Of a stretch of DNA of 64,000 nucleotides, positions 33,101 to 46,800 are shown piece by piece. Made by a program: the position numbers and the translations under genes. This stretch comes from Patagioenas fasciata (lineage: Eukaryota; Chordata; Aves; Columbiformes; Columbidae): positions 3,224,001-3,288,000 of the forward strand of contig NW_027288732.1 in the NCBI RefSeq assembly GCF_037038585.1. Direction: 5' to 3'. Each line of letters opens with the position of its first letter. The stretch's first letter is position 1. The notes below the pieces were generated by a model. It worked only from the letters and a program-made list of their open reading frames with translations, had not been told where the DNA came from and made no database searches.

Positions 33101-33841
33101 CCACCCAGGAGTTCGGGAGGGGACCCAGCAGTGCCCCAAAGGACCCAGGAGTTCAGGGGGGAACCCAAGAGTACTGAGGAGACCCAGGAGTGCCCCAAAG
33201 GACCCAGGAGTTCAGGAGGGGACCCACCCAGGAGTTCAGGAGGGGACCCACCCAGGAGTTCAGGAGGGGACCCACCCAGGAGTTCAGGAGGGGGACCAGG
33301 AGTGCCCCAAAGGACCCAGGAGTTCAGGGGGGAACCCAGGCGTTCTGAGGGGACCCAGGAGTGCCCCAAAGTACCTAAGAGTTCAGGAGGGGACCCAGGA
33401 GTTCGAGAGGGACCCACCCAGGAGTTCAGGAGCGGGCCCATTAGTGCCCCAAAGGACCCAGGAGTTCAGGGGGGAACACAGGAGTTCGGAGGGGACCCAG
33501 GAGTTCAGGAGGGGACCCAGGCGTTCTGAGGGGACCCAGGAGTGCCCCAAAGTACCCAGGAGTTCAGGAGGGGACCCGCCCAGGAGTTCAGGAGGGGACC
33601 CGCCCAGGAGTTCAGGAGGGGACCCGCCCAGGAGTTCAGAAGGGGACCCGCCCAGGAGTTCAGGAGGGGACCCGCCCAGGAGTTCAGGAGGGGACCCGCC
33701 CAGGAGTTCAGGAGGGGACCCGCCCAGGAGTTCAGGAGGGGACCCGCCCAGGAGTTCAGGGAGGGACTGAAGAATTCAGGAGGGGACCTAGGAGTTCAGG
33801 GGGTAACCCAAGAGTTCAGGAGCGGACCCAGGAGTTAGGAG
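30150..33841 (+). repeat. Higher-order repeat pair, 2,368-bp offset
   Basis: Sequence from about 30150 to 31490 recurs at about 32518-33850 with a constant 2,368-bp shift; the matching minus-strand open frames (30270-31073 and 32638-33441) are both 267 codons with very few differences. Copies of the 28366-29000 segment recur at about 31276-31900 and 38107-38700. Duplication therefore acts on multi-kilobase blocks as well as on monomers. Confidence 0.8.
33560..33750 (+). repeat. 25-bp GCCC block, eight copies
   Basis: Eight GACCCGCCC monomers, one with AGAAGGGG. Same position relative to the EcoRI marker as other GCCC blocks. Confidence 0.85.
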
Positions 33842-35315
33842 AGGACCCAGGAGTGCCCCAAAGGACCCAGGAGTTCAGGAGGGGACCCAGGAGTGCCCCA
33901 AAGGACCCAGGAGTTCAGGAGGGGACCCAGCAGTGCCCCAAAGGACCCAGGAGTTCAGGGGGAACCCAGGCGTTCTGAGGGGACCCAGGAGTGCCCCAAA
34001 CTACCCAAGAGTTCAGGAGGGGACCCAGGAGTTCAGGAGGGACCCACCCAGGAGTTCAGGAGGGACCCACCCAGGAGTTCGGGAGGGGACCCAGCAGTGC
34101 TCCAAAGGACCCAGGAGTTCTGAGGGGACCCAAGAGTTCACCAAAGGACCCAAGAGTTCACCAAAGGACCCAAGAGTTCAGGAGTGGACCCAGGAGTGCC
34201 CCAAAGGATCCAGAGTTCAGGAGGGGACCCTCCCAGGAGTTCAGGAGGGGACCCAGCAGTGCCCCAAAGGACCCAGGAGTTCAGGGGGTAACACAGGAGT
34301 TCGGAGGGGACCCAGGAGTTCAGTAGGGGACCCAGGCGTTCTGAGGGTACCGAGGAGTGCCCCAAAGTACCCAGGAGTTCGGGAGGGGACCCACCCAGGA
34401 GTTCGGGAGGGGACCCACCCAGGAGTTCGGGAGGGGACCCAGCAGTGCCCCAAAGGACCCAAAAGTTCAGGAGGGACCCACCCAGGAGTTCATGGCGGGA
34501 CCCACCCAGGACTTCAGGAGGGGACCCATTCAGGAGTTCAGGAGGGGGACCACGAGTGCCCCAAAGGACCCAGGAGTTCAGGAGGGGAGCCAGGATTGCC
34601 CCAAAGGATCCAGAGTTCAGGAGGGGACCCGCCCAGGAGTTCAGGAGGGGACCCGCCCAGGAGTTCAGGAGGGGACCCGCCCAGGAGTTCAGGAGGGGAC
34701 CCGCCCAGGAGTTCAGGAGGGGACCCGCCCAGGAGTTCAGGGAGGGACTGAAGAATTCAGGAGGGGACCTAGGAGTTCAGGGGGTAACCCAAGAGTTCAG
34801 GAGCGGACCCAGGAGTTCAGGAGAGGACCCAGGAGTGCCGCAAAGGACCCAGGAGTTCAGGAGGGGACCCAGGAGTGCCCCAAAGGATCCAGAGTTCAGG
34901 AGGGGACCCAGCAGTGCCCCAAAGGACCCAGGAGTTCAGGGGGGAACCCAGGCATTCTGAGGGGACCCAGGAGTGCCCCAAAGTACCCAAGAGTTCAGGA
35001 GGGGACCCAGGAGTTCGGGAGGGACCCACCCAGGAGTTCGGGAGGGGACCCAGCAGTGTTCCAAAGGACCCAGGAGTTCAGGGTGGAACCCAAAAGTACT
35101 GAGGATACCCAGCAGTGCCCTAAAGGACCCAGGAGTTCTGAGGGGACCCAAGAGTTCACCAAAGGACCCAAGAGTTCAGGAAGGGACCCAGGAGTGCCCC
35201 AAAGGATCCAGAGTTCAGGAGGGGACCCAGCAGTGCCCCAAAGGACCCAGGAGTTCAGGAGGGGACCCAGGCGTTCTGAAAGGACCCAAGAGTGCCTCAA
35301 AGTACCCAGGAGTTC

Positions 35316-35572
35316 GGGAGGGGGCCCACCCAGGAGTTCGGGAGGGGGCCCACCCAGGAGTTCGGGAGGGGGCCCACCCAGGAGTTCGGGAGGGGGCCCA
35401 CCCAGGAGTTCGGGAGGGGGCCCACCCAGGAGTTCGGGAGGGGGCCCACCCAGGAGTTCGGGAGGGGGCCCACCCAGGAGTTCGGGAGGGGGCCCACCCA
35501 GGAGTTCGGGAGGGGGCCCACCCAGGAATTCGGGAGGGGGCCCACCCAGGAGTTCGGGAGGGGGCCCAGCAG
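35316..35572 (+). repeat. 25-bp GGCCCACCC block, ten copies
   Basis: Ten GGGCCCACCCAGGAGTTC monomers with GGGAG cores, the only run in which GACCC became GGCCC. The G-run reaches five bases per monomer. Confidence 0.85.
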
Positions 35573-38500
35573 TGCCCCAAAGGACCCAGGAGTTCAGGAG
35601 GGGACCCAGGAGCTCAGGAGGGGACCCAGGAGTGCCCCAAAGGACCCAGGAGTTCAGTGGGGGACCGAAGAGTTCAGGAGGGGGACCAGGAGTGCCCCAA
35701 AGGACCCAGGAGTTCAGGGGGGAACCCAGGAGTTCTGAGGGGACCCAGGAGTGCCCCAAAGGAACCAGGAGTTCATGGGGGAACTCAGGAGTGCCCCAAA
35801 GGATCCAGAGTTCAGGAGGGGACCCAGGAGTGCCCCAAAGGATCCAGAGTTCAGGAGGGGACCCAAGAGTTCATTAGGGACCCACCCAGGACTTCATGGC
35901 GGGACCCAGCCAGGACTTCATGGCGGGACCCACCCAGGACTTCAGGAGGGACCCATTCAGGAGTTCAGGAGGGGGACCAGGAGTGCCCCAAAGGACCCAG
36001 GAGTTCAGGGGGGAACCCAGGCGTTCTGAGGGGACCCAGGAGTGCCCCAAAGTACCCAAGAGTTCAGGAGGGGACCCAGGAGTTCGAGACGGACCCACCC
36101 AGGAGTTCTGGAGGGACCCACCCAGGAGTTCATGAGCGGACCCATCAGTGTCTCAAAGGACCCAGGAGTTCAGGGGGGAACACAGGAGTTCGGAGGGGAC
36201 CCAGGAGTGCCCCAAAGTACCCAAGAGTTCAGCAGGGTACCCAAGAGTTCAGGAGGGGACCCAAGAGAACAGGAGGGGACCCGCCCAGGAGTTCAGGAGG
36301 GGACCCAGGAGTTAGGAGCGGACCCAGGAGTGCCCCAAAGGACCCAGGAGTTCAGGAGGGGACCCAGGAGTGCCCCAAAAGACCCAGGAGTTCAGGAGGG
36401 GACCCAGCAGTGCCCCAAAGGACCCAGGAGTTCAGGAGGGGACCCAGCAGTGCCCCAAAGGACCCAGGAGTTCAGGGGGGAACCCAGGAGTGCCCCAAAG
36501 TACCCAGGAGTTCAGGGGGAACCCAGGCGTTCTGAGGGGACCCAGGAGTGCCCCAAAGTACCCAAGAGTTCAGGAGGGGACCCAGGAGTTCGGGAGGGAC
36601 CCACCCAGGAGTTCAGGAGGGACCCACCCAGGAGTTCGGGAGGGGTCCCAGCAGTGCTCCAAGGGACCCAGGAGTTCAGGGGGGAACCCAGGAGTTCGGA
36701 GGGGATCCAGGAGTGCCCCAAAGGACCCAGGAGTTCAGGGGGGAACACAGGAGTTCGGAGGGGACCCAGGAGTTCAGTAGGGGACCCAGGCGTTCTGAGG
36801 GTACCCAGGAGTGCCCCAAAGTACCCAGGAGTTCGGGAGGGGACCCACCCAGGAGTTCAGGAGGGGACCCAGCAGTGCCCCAAAGGACCCAAAAGTTCAG
36901 GAGGGACCCACCCAGGAGTTTATGGCGGGACCCACCCAGGACTTCAGGAGGGGACCCATTCAGGAGTTCAGGAGGGGGACCAGGAGTGCCCCAAAGGACC
37001 CAAGAGTTCAGGAGGGGACCCAGGATTGCCCCAAAGGATCCAGAGTTCAGGAGGGGACCCGCCCAGGAGTTCTGAGGGGACCCGCCCGGGAGTTCAGGGA
37101 GGGACTGAAGAATTCAGGAGGGGACCTAGGAGTTCAGGGGGTAACCCAAGAGTTCAGGAGCGGACCCAGGAGTTCAGGAGAGGACCCAGGAGTGCCCCAA
37201 AGGACCTAGGAGTTCAGGAGGGGACCCAGCAGTGCCCCAAAGGACCCTGGAGTTCAGGGGGGAACCCAGGAGTGCCCCAAAGTACCCAGGAGTTCAGGGG
37301 GAACCCAGGCGTTCTGAGGGGACCCAGGAGTGCCCCAAAGTACCCAAGAGTTCAGGAGGGGACCCAGGAGTTCAGGAGAGACCCACCCAGGAGTTCGGGA
37401 GGGGACCCAGCAGTGCCCCAAAGGACCTAGGAGTTCTGAGGGGACCCAAGAGTTCACCAAAGACCCAAGAGTTCAGGAGTGGACCCAGGAGTGCCCCAAA
37501 GGACCCAGGAGTTCAGTGGGGGACCGAAGAGTTCAGGAGGGGGACCAGGAGTGCCCCAAAGGACCCAGAGTTCAGGAGGGGACTCAGGAGTGCCCCAAAG
37601 GATCCAGAGTTCAGGAGGGGACCCAAGAGTTCAGGAGGGACCCACCCAGGACTTCATGGCAGGACCCACCCAGGACTTCATGGCGGGACCCACCCAGGAG
37701 TTCAGGAGGGACCCATTGAGGAGTTCAGGAGGGACCCATTCAATAGTTCAGGAGGGGGACCAGGAGTGCCCCAAAGGACCCAGGAGTTCAGGGGGGAACC
37801 CAGGCGTTCTGAGGGGATCCAGGAGTGCCCCAAAGTACCCAAGAGTTCGGGAGGGGACCCAGGAATTCGAGAGGGACCCACCCAGGAGTTCAGGAGCGGA
37901 CCCATCAGTGCCCCAAAGGACCCAGGAGTTCAGGGGGGAACACAGGAGTTCGGAGGGGACCCAGGAGTTCAGGAGGGGACCCAGGCGTTCTGAGGGGACC
38001 CAGGAGTGCCCCAAAGTACCCAAGAGTTCAGGAGGGGACGCGCCCAGGAGTTCAGGAGGGACGCGCCCAGGAGTTCAGGAGGGACGCGCCCAGGAGTTCA
38101 GGGAGGGACTGAAGAATTCAGGAGGGGACCTAGGAGTTCAGGGGGTAACCCAAGAGTTCAGGAGCGGACCCAGGAGTTAGGAGAGGACCCAGGAGTGCCC
38201 CAAAGGACCCAGGAGTTCAGGAGGGGACCCAGGAGTGCCCCAAAGGACCCAGGAGTTCAGGAGGGGACCCAGCAGTGCCCCAAAGGACCCAGGAGTTCAG
38301 GGGAGAACCCAGGAGTGCCCCAAAGTACCCAGGATTTCAGGGGGAACCCAGGCGTTCTGAGGGGACCCAGGAGTGCCCCAAAGTACCCAAGAGTTCGGGA
38401 GGGGACCCAGGAATTCGAGAGGGACCCACCCAGGAGTTCGGGAGGGGACCCAGCAGTGCCCCAAAGGACCCAGGAGTTCTGAGGGAACCCAAGATTTCAC

Positions 38501-41500
38501 CAAAGACCCAAGAGTTCAGGAGTGCACCCAGGAGTGCCCCAAAGGATCCAGAGTTCAGGAGGGGACCCTCACAGGAGTTCAGGAGGGGACCCAGCAGAGC
38601 CCCAAAGGACCCAGGAGTTCAGGGGGTAACACAGGAGTTCGGAGGGGACCCAGGAGTTCAGGAGGGGACCAAGGCGTTCTGAGGGTACACAGCAGTGCCC
38701 CAAAGTACCCAGGAGTTCGGGAGGGGACCCAGCAGTGCCCCAAAGGACCCAGGAGTTCAGGGGTGAACCCAGGAGTTCTGAGGGGACCCAAGAGTTCCCC
38801 AAAGGACCCAAGAGCTTAGGAGGGGACCCAGGAGTGCCTTAAAGGATCCAGAGTTCAGGAGGGGACCTAGGAGTTCAGGAGGGGACCCAGGAGTGCCCCA
38901 AACGACCCAGGAGTTCAGTGGGGGACCGAAGAGTTCAGGAGGGAGACCAGGAGTGCCACAAAGGACCCAGGAGTTCAGGGGGGAACCCAGGAGTTCTGAG
39001 GGGACCCAGAACTAACCCAAAGGAACCAGGAATTCAGTGGGGGACCGAAGAGTTCAGGAGGAGGACCAGGAGTGCCCCAAAGGACCCAGGAGTTCTGAGG
39101 GGACCCAGGAGTGCCACAAAGGAACCAGGAGTTCAGGGGGGAACTCAGGAGTGCCCCAAAGGATCCAGAGTTCAGGAGGGGACCCAGGAGTGCCCCAAAG
39201 GATCCAGAGTTCAGGAGGGGACCCAGGAGTTCATGGCGGGACCCACCCAGGAGTTCATGGCGGGACCCACCCAGGAGTTCATGGCGGGACCCACCCAGGA
39301 GTTCAGGAGGGACCCATTCAATAGTTCAGGAGGGACCCATTCAATAGTTCAGGAGGGGGACCAGGAGTGCCCCAAAGGACCCAGGAGTTCAGGGGGGAAC
39401 CCAGGCGTTCTGAGGGGACCCAGGAGTACCCCAAAGTACCTAAGAGTTCAGGAGGGGACCCAGGAGTTCGAGAGGGACCCACCCAGGAGTTCAGGAGAGG
39501 GCCCATATAGTGCCCCAAAGGACCCAGGAGTTCAGGGGGGAACACAGGAGTTCGGAGGGGACCCAGGAGTTCAGTAGGGGACCCAGGCGTTCTGAGGGTA
39601 CCCAGGAGTGCCCCAAAGTACCCAGGAGTTTGGGAGGGGACCCACCCCGGAGTTCGGGAGGGGACCCAGCAGTGCCCCAAAGGACCCAAAAGTTCAGGAG
39701 GGACCCACCCAGGAGTTCATGGCGGGACCCACCCAGGACTTCAGGAGGGGACCCATTCAGGAGTTCAGGAGGGGGACCACGAGTGCCCCAAAGGACCCAG
39801 GAGTTCAGGAGGGGACCCAGGATTGCCCCAAAGGATCCAGAGTTCAGGAGGGGACCCGCCCAGGAGTTCAGGAGGGGACCCGCCCAGGAGTTCAGGAGGG
39901 GACCCGCCCAGGAGTTCAGGAGGGGACCCGCCCAGGAGTTCAGGAGGGGACCCGCCCAGGAGTTCAGGAGGGGACCCGCCCAGGAGTTCAGGAGGGGACC
40001 GGGAGTTCAGGGAGGGACTGAAGAATTCAGGAGGAGACCTAGGAGTTCAGGGGGTAACCCAAGAGTTCAGGAGCGGACCCAGGAGTTCAGGAGAGGACCC
40101 AGGAGTGCCCCAAAGGACCCAGGAGTTCAGGAGGGGACCCAGGCGTTCTGAGGGGACCCAGGAGTGCCCCAAAGTACCCAAGAGTTCAGGAGGGGACCCA
40201 GGAGTTCAGGAGAGACCCACCCAGGAGTTCGGGACGGACCTACCCAGGAGTTCGGGAGGGGACCCAGCAGTGCCCCAAAGGACCCAGGAGTTCTGAGGGG
40301 ACCCAAGAGTTCACCAAAGACCCAAGAGTTCAGGAGTGGACCCAGGAGTGCCCCAAAGGATCCAGAGTTCAGGAGGGGACCCGCCCAGGACTTCAGGAGG
40401 GGACCCGCCCAGGACTTCAGGAGGGGACCCGCCCAGGACTTCAGGAGGGGACTTAGGAGTTCAGGGGGTAACCCAAGAGTTCAGGAGCGGACCCAGGAGT
40501 TCAGGAGAGGACCCAGGAGTGCCCCAAAGGACCCAGGAGTGCCCCAAAGGACCCAGGAGTGCCCCAAGGTACCCAGGAGTTCAGGAGGGGACCCAGCAGT
40601 GCCCAAAGGACCCAGGAGATCAGGGGGGAACCCAGAAGTTCAGGAGGGGACCGAGGAGTACCCCAAAGGATCCAGTCTTCTGGAGGGGACCCAGGAGTGC
40701 CCCAAAGGATCCAGAGTTCAGGAAGGGACCCAAGAGTTCGGGAGGGGACCCACCCATGAGTTCGGGAGGGGACCCACCCAGGAGTTCAAGAGGGCCCCAC
40801 CCAGGACTTCGGGGGGGGACCGAAGAGTTCAGGAGGGGGACCAGGAGTGCCCCAAAGGACCCAGGAGTGTCCCAAGGTACCCAGGAGTTCAGGAGGGGAC
40901 CCAGGAGTGCACCAAAGGACCCAAGAGTTCAGGAGGGGACCCACCCAGGAGTTCAAGAGGGCCCCACCCAGGAGTTCAAGAGGGCCCCACCCAGGAGTTC
41001 AAGAGGGCCCCACCCAGGAGTTCAAGAGGGCGACCGAAGAGTTCAGAAGGCGGACCAGGAGTGCCCCAAGGTACCCAGGAGTTCAGGAGGGGACCCAGCA
41101 GTGCCCCAAAGGACCCAGGAGTTCAGGGGGGAACCCAGGAGTTCGGAGGGGATCCAGGAGTGCCCCAAAGGACCCAGGAGTTCAGGGGGGAACCCAGGAG
41201 TTCGGAGGGGACCTAGATGTTCAGGAGGGGACCCAGAAGTTCAGGAGGGGACCGAGGAGTACCCCAAAGGATCCAGTCTTCAGGAGAGGACCCAGGAGTG
41301 CCCCAAAGGATCCAGAGTTCAGGAAGGGACCCAGGAGTTCGGGAGGGGACCCACCCAGGAGTTCGGGAGGGGACCCACCCAGGAGTTCGGGAGGGGACCC
41401 ACCCAGGAGTTCGGGAGGGGACCCACCCAGGAGTTTGGGAGGGGACCCACCCAGGAGTTCGGGACGGGACCCACCCAGGAGTTCGGGACGGGACCCAGCA

Positions 41501-42899
41501 GAGCCCCAAAGGACCCAGGAGTTCAGGGGTGAACCCAGGAGTTCTGAGGGGACCCAAGAGTTCCGCAAAGGACCCAAGAGCTTAGGAGGGGACCCAGGAG
41601 TGCCCCAAAGGATCCATAGTTCAGGAGGGGACCCAGGAGTGCCCCAAAGGACCCAGGAGTTCAGTGGGGGACCGAAGAGTTCAGGAGGGGGAGCAGGAGT
41701 GCCCCAAAGGACCCAGGAGTTCTGAGGGGACTCAGGAGATCAGGAGGGCACCCAGGAGATCAGGAGGGCACCCAGGAGTTCGGGAGGGACCCGCCCAGGA
41801 GTTCGGGAGGGACCCGCCCAGGAGTTCGGGAGGGGACCCGCCCAGAAGTTCAGGAGGGACCCGCCCAGGAGTTCAGGAGGGGACCGGGAGTTCAGGGAGG
41901 GACTGAAGAATTCAGGAGGGGACCTAGGAGTTCAGGGGGTAACCCAGGAGTTCAGGAGCGGACCCAGGAGTGCCGCAAAGGACCCAGGAGTTCAGGAGGG
42001 GACCCAGGAGTGCCCCAAAGGATCCAGAGTTCAGGAGGGTACCCAGGAATGCCCCAAAGGACCCAGGAGTTCAGGGGGGAACCCAGGCATTCTGAGGGGA
42101 CCCAGGAGTGCCCCAAAGTACCCAAGAGTTCAGGAGGGGACCCAGGAGTTCGGGAGGGACCCACCCAGGAGTTCGGGAGGGGACCCAGCAGTGTTCCAAA
42201 GGACCCAGGAGTTCAGGGTGGAACCCAAAAGTAGTGAGGATACCCAGCAGTGCCCCAAAGGACCCAGGAGTTCTGAGGGGACCCAAGAGTTCAACAAAGG
42301 ACCCAAGAGTTCAGGAAGGGACCCAGGAGTGCCCCAAAGGATCCAGAGTTCAGGAGGGGACCCAGCAGTGCCCCAAAGGACCCAGGAGTTCAGGAGGGGA
42401 CCCAGGCGTTCTGAAAGGACCCAAGAGTGCCTCAAAGTACCCAGGAGTTCGGGAGGGGACCCACCCAGGAGTTCGGGAGGGGACCCACCCAGGAGTTCGT
42501 GAGGGGGCCCACCCAGGAGTTCGGGAGGGGACCCAGCAGTGCCCCAAAGGACCCAGGAGTTCAGGGGGTAACACAGGAGTTCGGAGGGGACCCAGGAGTT
42601 CAGTAGGGGACCCAGGCGTTCTGAGGGTACCCAGGAGTGCCCCAAAGTACCCAGGAGTTTGGGAGGGGACCCACCCAGGAGTTCGGGAGGGGACCCACCC
42701 AGGAGTTCGGGTGGGGACCCAGCAGTGCCCCAAAGGACCCAAAAGTTCAGGAGGGACCCACCCAGGAGTTCATGGCGGGACCCACCCAGGACTTCAGGAG
42801 GGGACCCATTCAGGAGTTCAGGAGGGGGACCACGAGTGCCCCAAAGGACCCAGGAGTTCAGGAGGGGACCCAGGATTGCCCCAAAGGATCCAGAGTTCA

Positions 42900-43080
42900 G
42901 GAGGGGACCCGCCCAGGAGTTCAGGAGGGGACCCGCCCAGGAGTTCAGGAGGGGACCCGCCCAGGAGTTCAGGAGGGGACCCGCCCAGGAGTTCAGGAGG
43001 GGACCCGCCCAGGAGTTCAGGAGGGGACCCGCCCAGGAGTTCAGGAGGGGACCCGCCCAGGAGTTCAGGAGGGGACCCGG
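42900..43080 (+). repeat. 25-bp GCCC block, seven copies
   Basis: Seven GACCCGCCC monomers followed by a shortened junction (GACCCGGAGTTC) to the EcoRI marker. Confidence 0.85.
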
Positions 43081-43899
43081 AGTTCAGGGAGGGACTGAAG
43101 AATTCAGGAGGGGACCTAGGAGTTCAGGGGGTAACCCAGGAGTTCAGGAGCGGACCCAGGAGTTCAGGAGAGGACCCAGGAGTGCCCCAAAGGACCCAGG
43201 AGTTCAGGAGGGGACCCAGCAGTGCCTCAAAGGACCCAGGAGTTCAGGGGGGAACCCAGGAGTGCCCCAAAGTACCCAGGAGTTCAGGGGGAACCCAGGC
43301 GTTCTGAGGGGACCCAGGAGTGCCCCAAAGTACCCAAGAGTTCAGGAGGGGACCCAGGAGTTCGGGAGGGACCCACCCAGGAGTTCAGGAGGGACCCACC
43401 CAGGAGTTCGGGAGGGGACCCAGCAGTGCTCCAAGGGACCCAGGAGTTCAGGGGGGAACCCAGGAGTTCGGAGGGGATCCAGGAGTGCCCCAAAGGACCC
43501 AGGAGTTCAGGGGGGAACACAGGAGTTCGGAGGGGACCCAGGAGTTCAGTAGGGGACCCAGGCGTTCTGAGGGTACCCAGGAGTGCCCCAAAGTACCCAG
43601 GAGTTCGGGAGGGGACCCACCCAGGAGTTCAGGAGGGGACCCAGCAGTGCCCCAAAGGACCCAAAAGTTCAGGAGGGACCCACCCAGGAGTTTATGGCGG
43701 GACCCACCCAGGACTTCAGGAGGGGACCCATTCAGGAGTTCAGGAGGGGGACCAGGAGTGCCCCAAAGGACCCAAGAGTTCAGGAGGGGAGCCAGGATTG
43801 CCCCAAAGGATCCAGAGTTCAGGAGGGGACCCGCCCAGGAGTTCAGGAGGGGACCCGCCCAGGAGTTCTGAGGGGACCCGCCCAGGAGTTCAGGAGGGG

Positions 43900-46800
43900 A
43901 CCAGGAGTTCAGGGAGGGACTGAAGAATTCAGGAGGGGACCTAGGAGTTCAGGGGGTAACCCAAGAGTTCAGGAGCGGACCCAGGAGTTCAGGAGAGGAC
44001 CCAGGAGTGCCCCAAAGGACCCAGGAGTTCAGGAGGGGACCCAGCAGTGCCCCAAAGGACCCAGGAGTTCAGGGGGGAACCCAGGAGTGCCCCAAAGTAC
44101 CCAGGAGTTCAGGGGGAACCCAGGCGTTTTGAGGGGACCCAGGAGTGCCCCAAAGTACCCAAGAGTTCAGGAGGGGACCCAGGAGTTCAGGAGAGACCCA
44201 CCCAGGAGTTCGGGAGGGGACCCAGCAGTGCCCCAAAGGACCTAGGAGTTCTGAGGGGACCCAAGAGTTCACCAAAGACCCAAGAGTTCAGGAGTGGACC
44301 CAGGAGTACCCCAAAGGATCCAGAGTTCAGGAGGGGACCCTCCCAGGACTTCAGGAGGGGACCCTCCCAGGACTTCAGGAGGGGACCCGCCCAGGAGTTC
44401 AGGAGGGGACCCGCCCAGGAGTTCAGGAGGGGACCCAGGAGTTAGGAGAGGACCCAGGAGTGCCCCAAATGACCCAGGAGTTCAGGAGGGGACCCAGGAG
44501 TGCCCCAAAAGACCCAGGAGTTCAGGAGGGGACCCAGCAGTACCCCAAAGGACCCAGGAGTTCAGGAGGGGACCCAGCAGTGCCCCAAAGGACTCAGGAC
44601 TTCAGGGGGGAACCCAGGAGTGCCCCAAAGTACCCAGGAGTTCAGGGGGAACCCAGGCGTTCTGAGGGGACCCAGGAGTGCCCCAAAGTACCCAAGAGTT
44701 CAGGAGGGGACCCAGGAGTTCGGGAGGGACCCACCCAGGAGTTCAGGAGGGACCCACCCAGGAGTTCGGGAGGGGACCCAGCAGTGCTCGAAGGGACCCA
44801 GGAGTTCAGTAGGGGACCCAGGCGTTCTGAGGGTACCCAGGAGTGCCCCAAAGTACCCAAAAGTTCGGGAGGGGACCCACCCAGGACTTCAGGAGGGGAC
44901 CCATTCAGGAGTTCAGGAGGGGGACCAGGAGTGCCCCAAAGGACCCAAGAGTTCAGGAGGGGACCCAGGATTGCCCCAAAGGATCCAGAGTTCAGGAGGG
45001 GACCCGCCCAGGAGTTCAGGAGGGGACCCGCCCAGGAGTTCAGGAGGGGACCCGCCCAGGAGTTCAGGAGGGGACCAGGAGTTCAGGGAGGGACTGAAGA
45101 ATTCAGGAGGGGACCTAGGAGTTTAGGGGGTAACCCAAGAGTTCAGGAGCGGACCCAGGAGTTCAGGAGAGGACCCAGGAGTGCCCCAAAGGACCCAGGA
45201 GTTCAGGAGGGGACCCAGCAGTGCCCCAAAGGACCCAGGAGTTCAGGGGGGAACCCAGGAGTGCCCCAAAGTACCCAGGAGTTCAGGGGGAACCCAGGCG
45301 TTCTGAGGGGACCCAGGAGTGCCCCAAAGTACCCAAGAGTTCAGGAGGGGACCCAGGAGTTCGGGAGGGACCCACCCAGGAGTTCGGGAGGGACCCACCC
45401 AGGAGTTCGGGAGGGACCCACCCAGGAGTTTGGGAGGGGACCCAGCAGTGCCCCAAAGGACCTAGGAGTTCTGAGGGGACCCAAGAGTTCACCAAAGACC
45501 CAAGAGTTCAGGAGTGGACCCAGGAGTGCCCCAAAGGATCCAGAGTTCAGGAGAGGACCCTCCCAGGACTTCAGGAGGGGACCCTCCCAGGACTTCAGGA
45601 GGGGACCCTCCCAGGACTTCAGGAGGGGACCCTCCCAGGACTTCAGGAGGGGACCCGCCCAGGACTTCAGGAGGGGACCCGCCCAGGAGTTCAGGAGAGG
45701 ACCTAGGAGTTCAGGGGGTAACCCAAGAGTTCAGGAGCGGACCCAGGAGTGCCCCAAGGTACCCAGGAGTTCAGGAGGGGACCCAGGAGTTAGGAGAGGA
45801 CCCAGGAGTGCCCCAAAGGACCCAGGAGTTCAGGAGGGGACCCAGGAGTGCCCCAAAAGACCCAGGAGTTCAGGAGGGGACCCAGCAGTGCCCCAAAAGA
45901 CCCAGGAGTTCAGGAGGGGACCCAGCAGTGCCCCAAAGGACCCAGGAGTTCAGGGGGGAACCCAGGAGTGCCCCAAAGTACCCAGGAGTTCAGGGGGAAC
46001 CCAGGCGTTCTGAGGGGACCCAGGAGTGCCCCAAAGTACCCAAGAGTTCAGGAGGGGACCCAGGAGTTCGGGAGGGACCCACCCAGGAGTTCAGGAGGGA
46101 CCCACCCAGGAGTTCGGGAGGGGACCCAGCAGTGCTCCAAGGGACCCAGGAGTTCAGGGGGGAACCCAGGAGTTCGGAGGGGATCCAGGAGTGCCCCAAA
46201 GGACCCAGGAGTTCAGGGGGGAACACAGGAGTTCGGAGGGGACCCAGGAGTTCAGTAGGGGACCCAGGCGTTCTGAGGGTACCCAGGAGTGCCCCAAAGT
46301 ACCCAGGAGTTCGGGAGGGGACCCACCCAGGAGTTCAGGAGGGGACCCAGCAGTGCCCCAAAGGACCCAAAAGTTCAGGAGGGACCCACCCAGGAGTTTA
46401 TGGCGGGACCCACCCAGGACTTCAGGAGGGGACCCATTCAGGAGTTCAGGAGGGGGACCAGGAGTGCCCCAAAGGACCCAAGAGTTCAGGAGGGGAGCCA
46501 GGATTGCCCCAAAGGATCCAGAGTTCAGGAGGGGACCCGCCCAGGAGTTCAGGAGGGGACCCGCCCAGGAGTTCTGAGGGGACCCGCCCAGGAGTTCAGG
46601 AGGGGACCAGGAGTTCAGGGAGGGACTGAAGAATTCAGGAGGGGACCTAGGAGTTCAGGGGGTAACCCAAGAGTTCAGGAGCGGACCCAGGAGTTCAGGA
46701 GAGGACCCAGGAGTGCCCCAAAGGACCCAGGAGTTCAGGAGGGGACCCAGCAGTGCCCCAAAGGACCCAGGAGTTCAGGGGGGAACCCAGGAGTGCCCCA

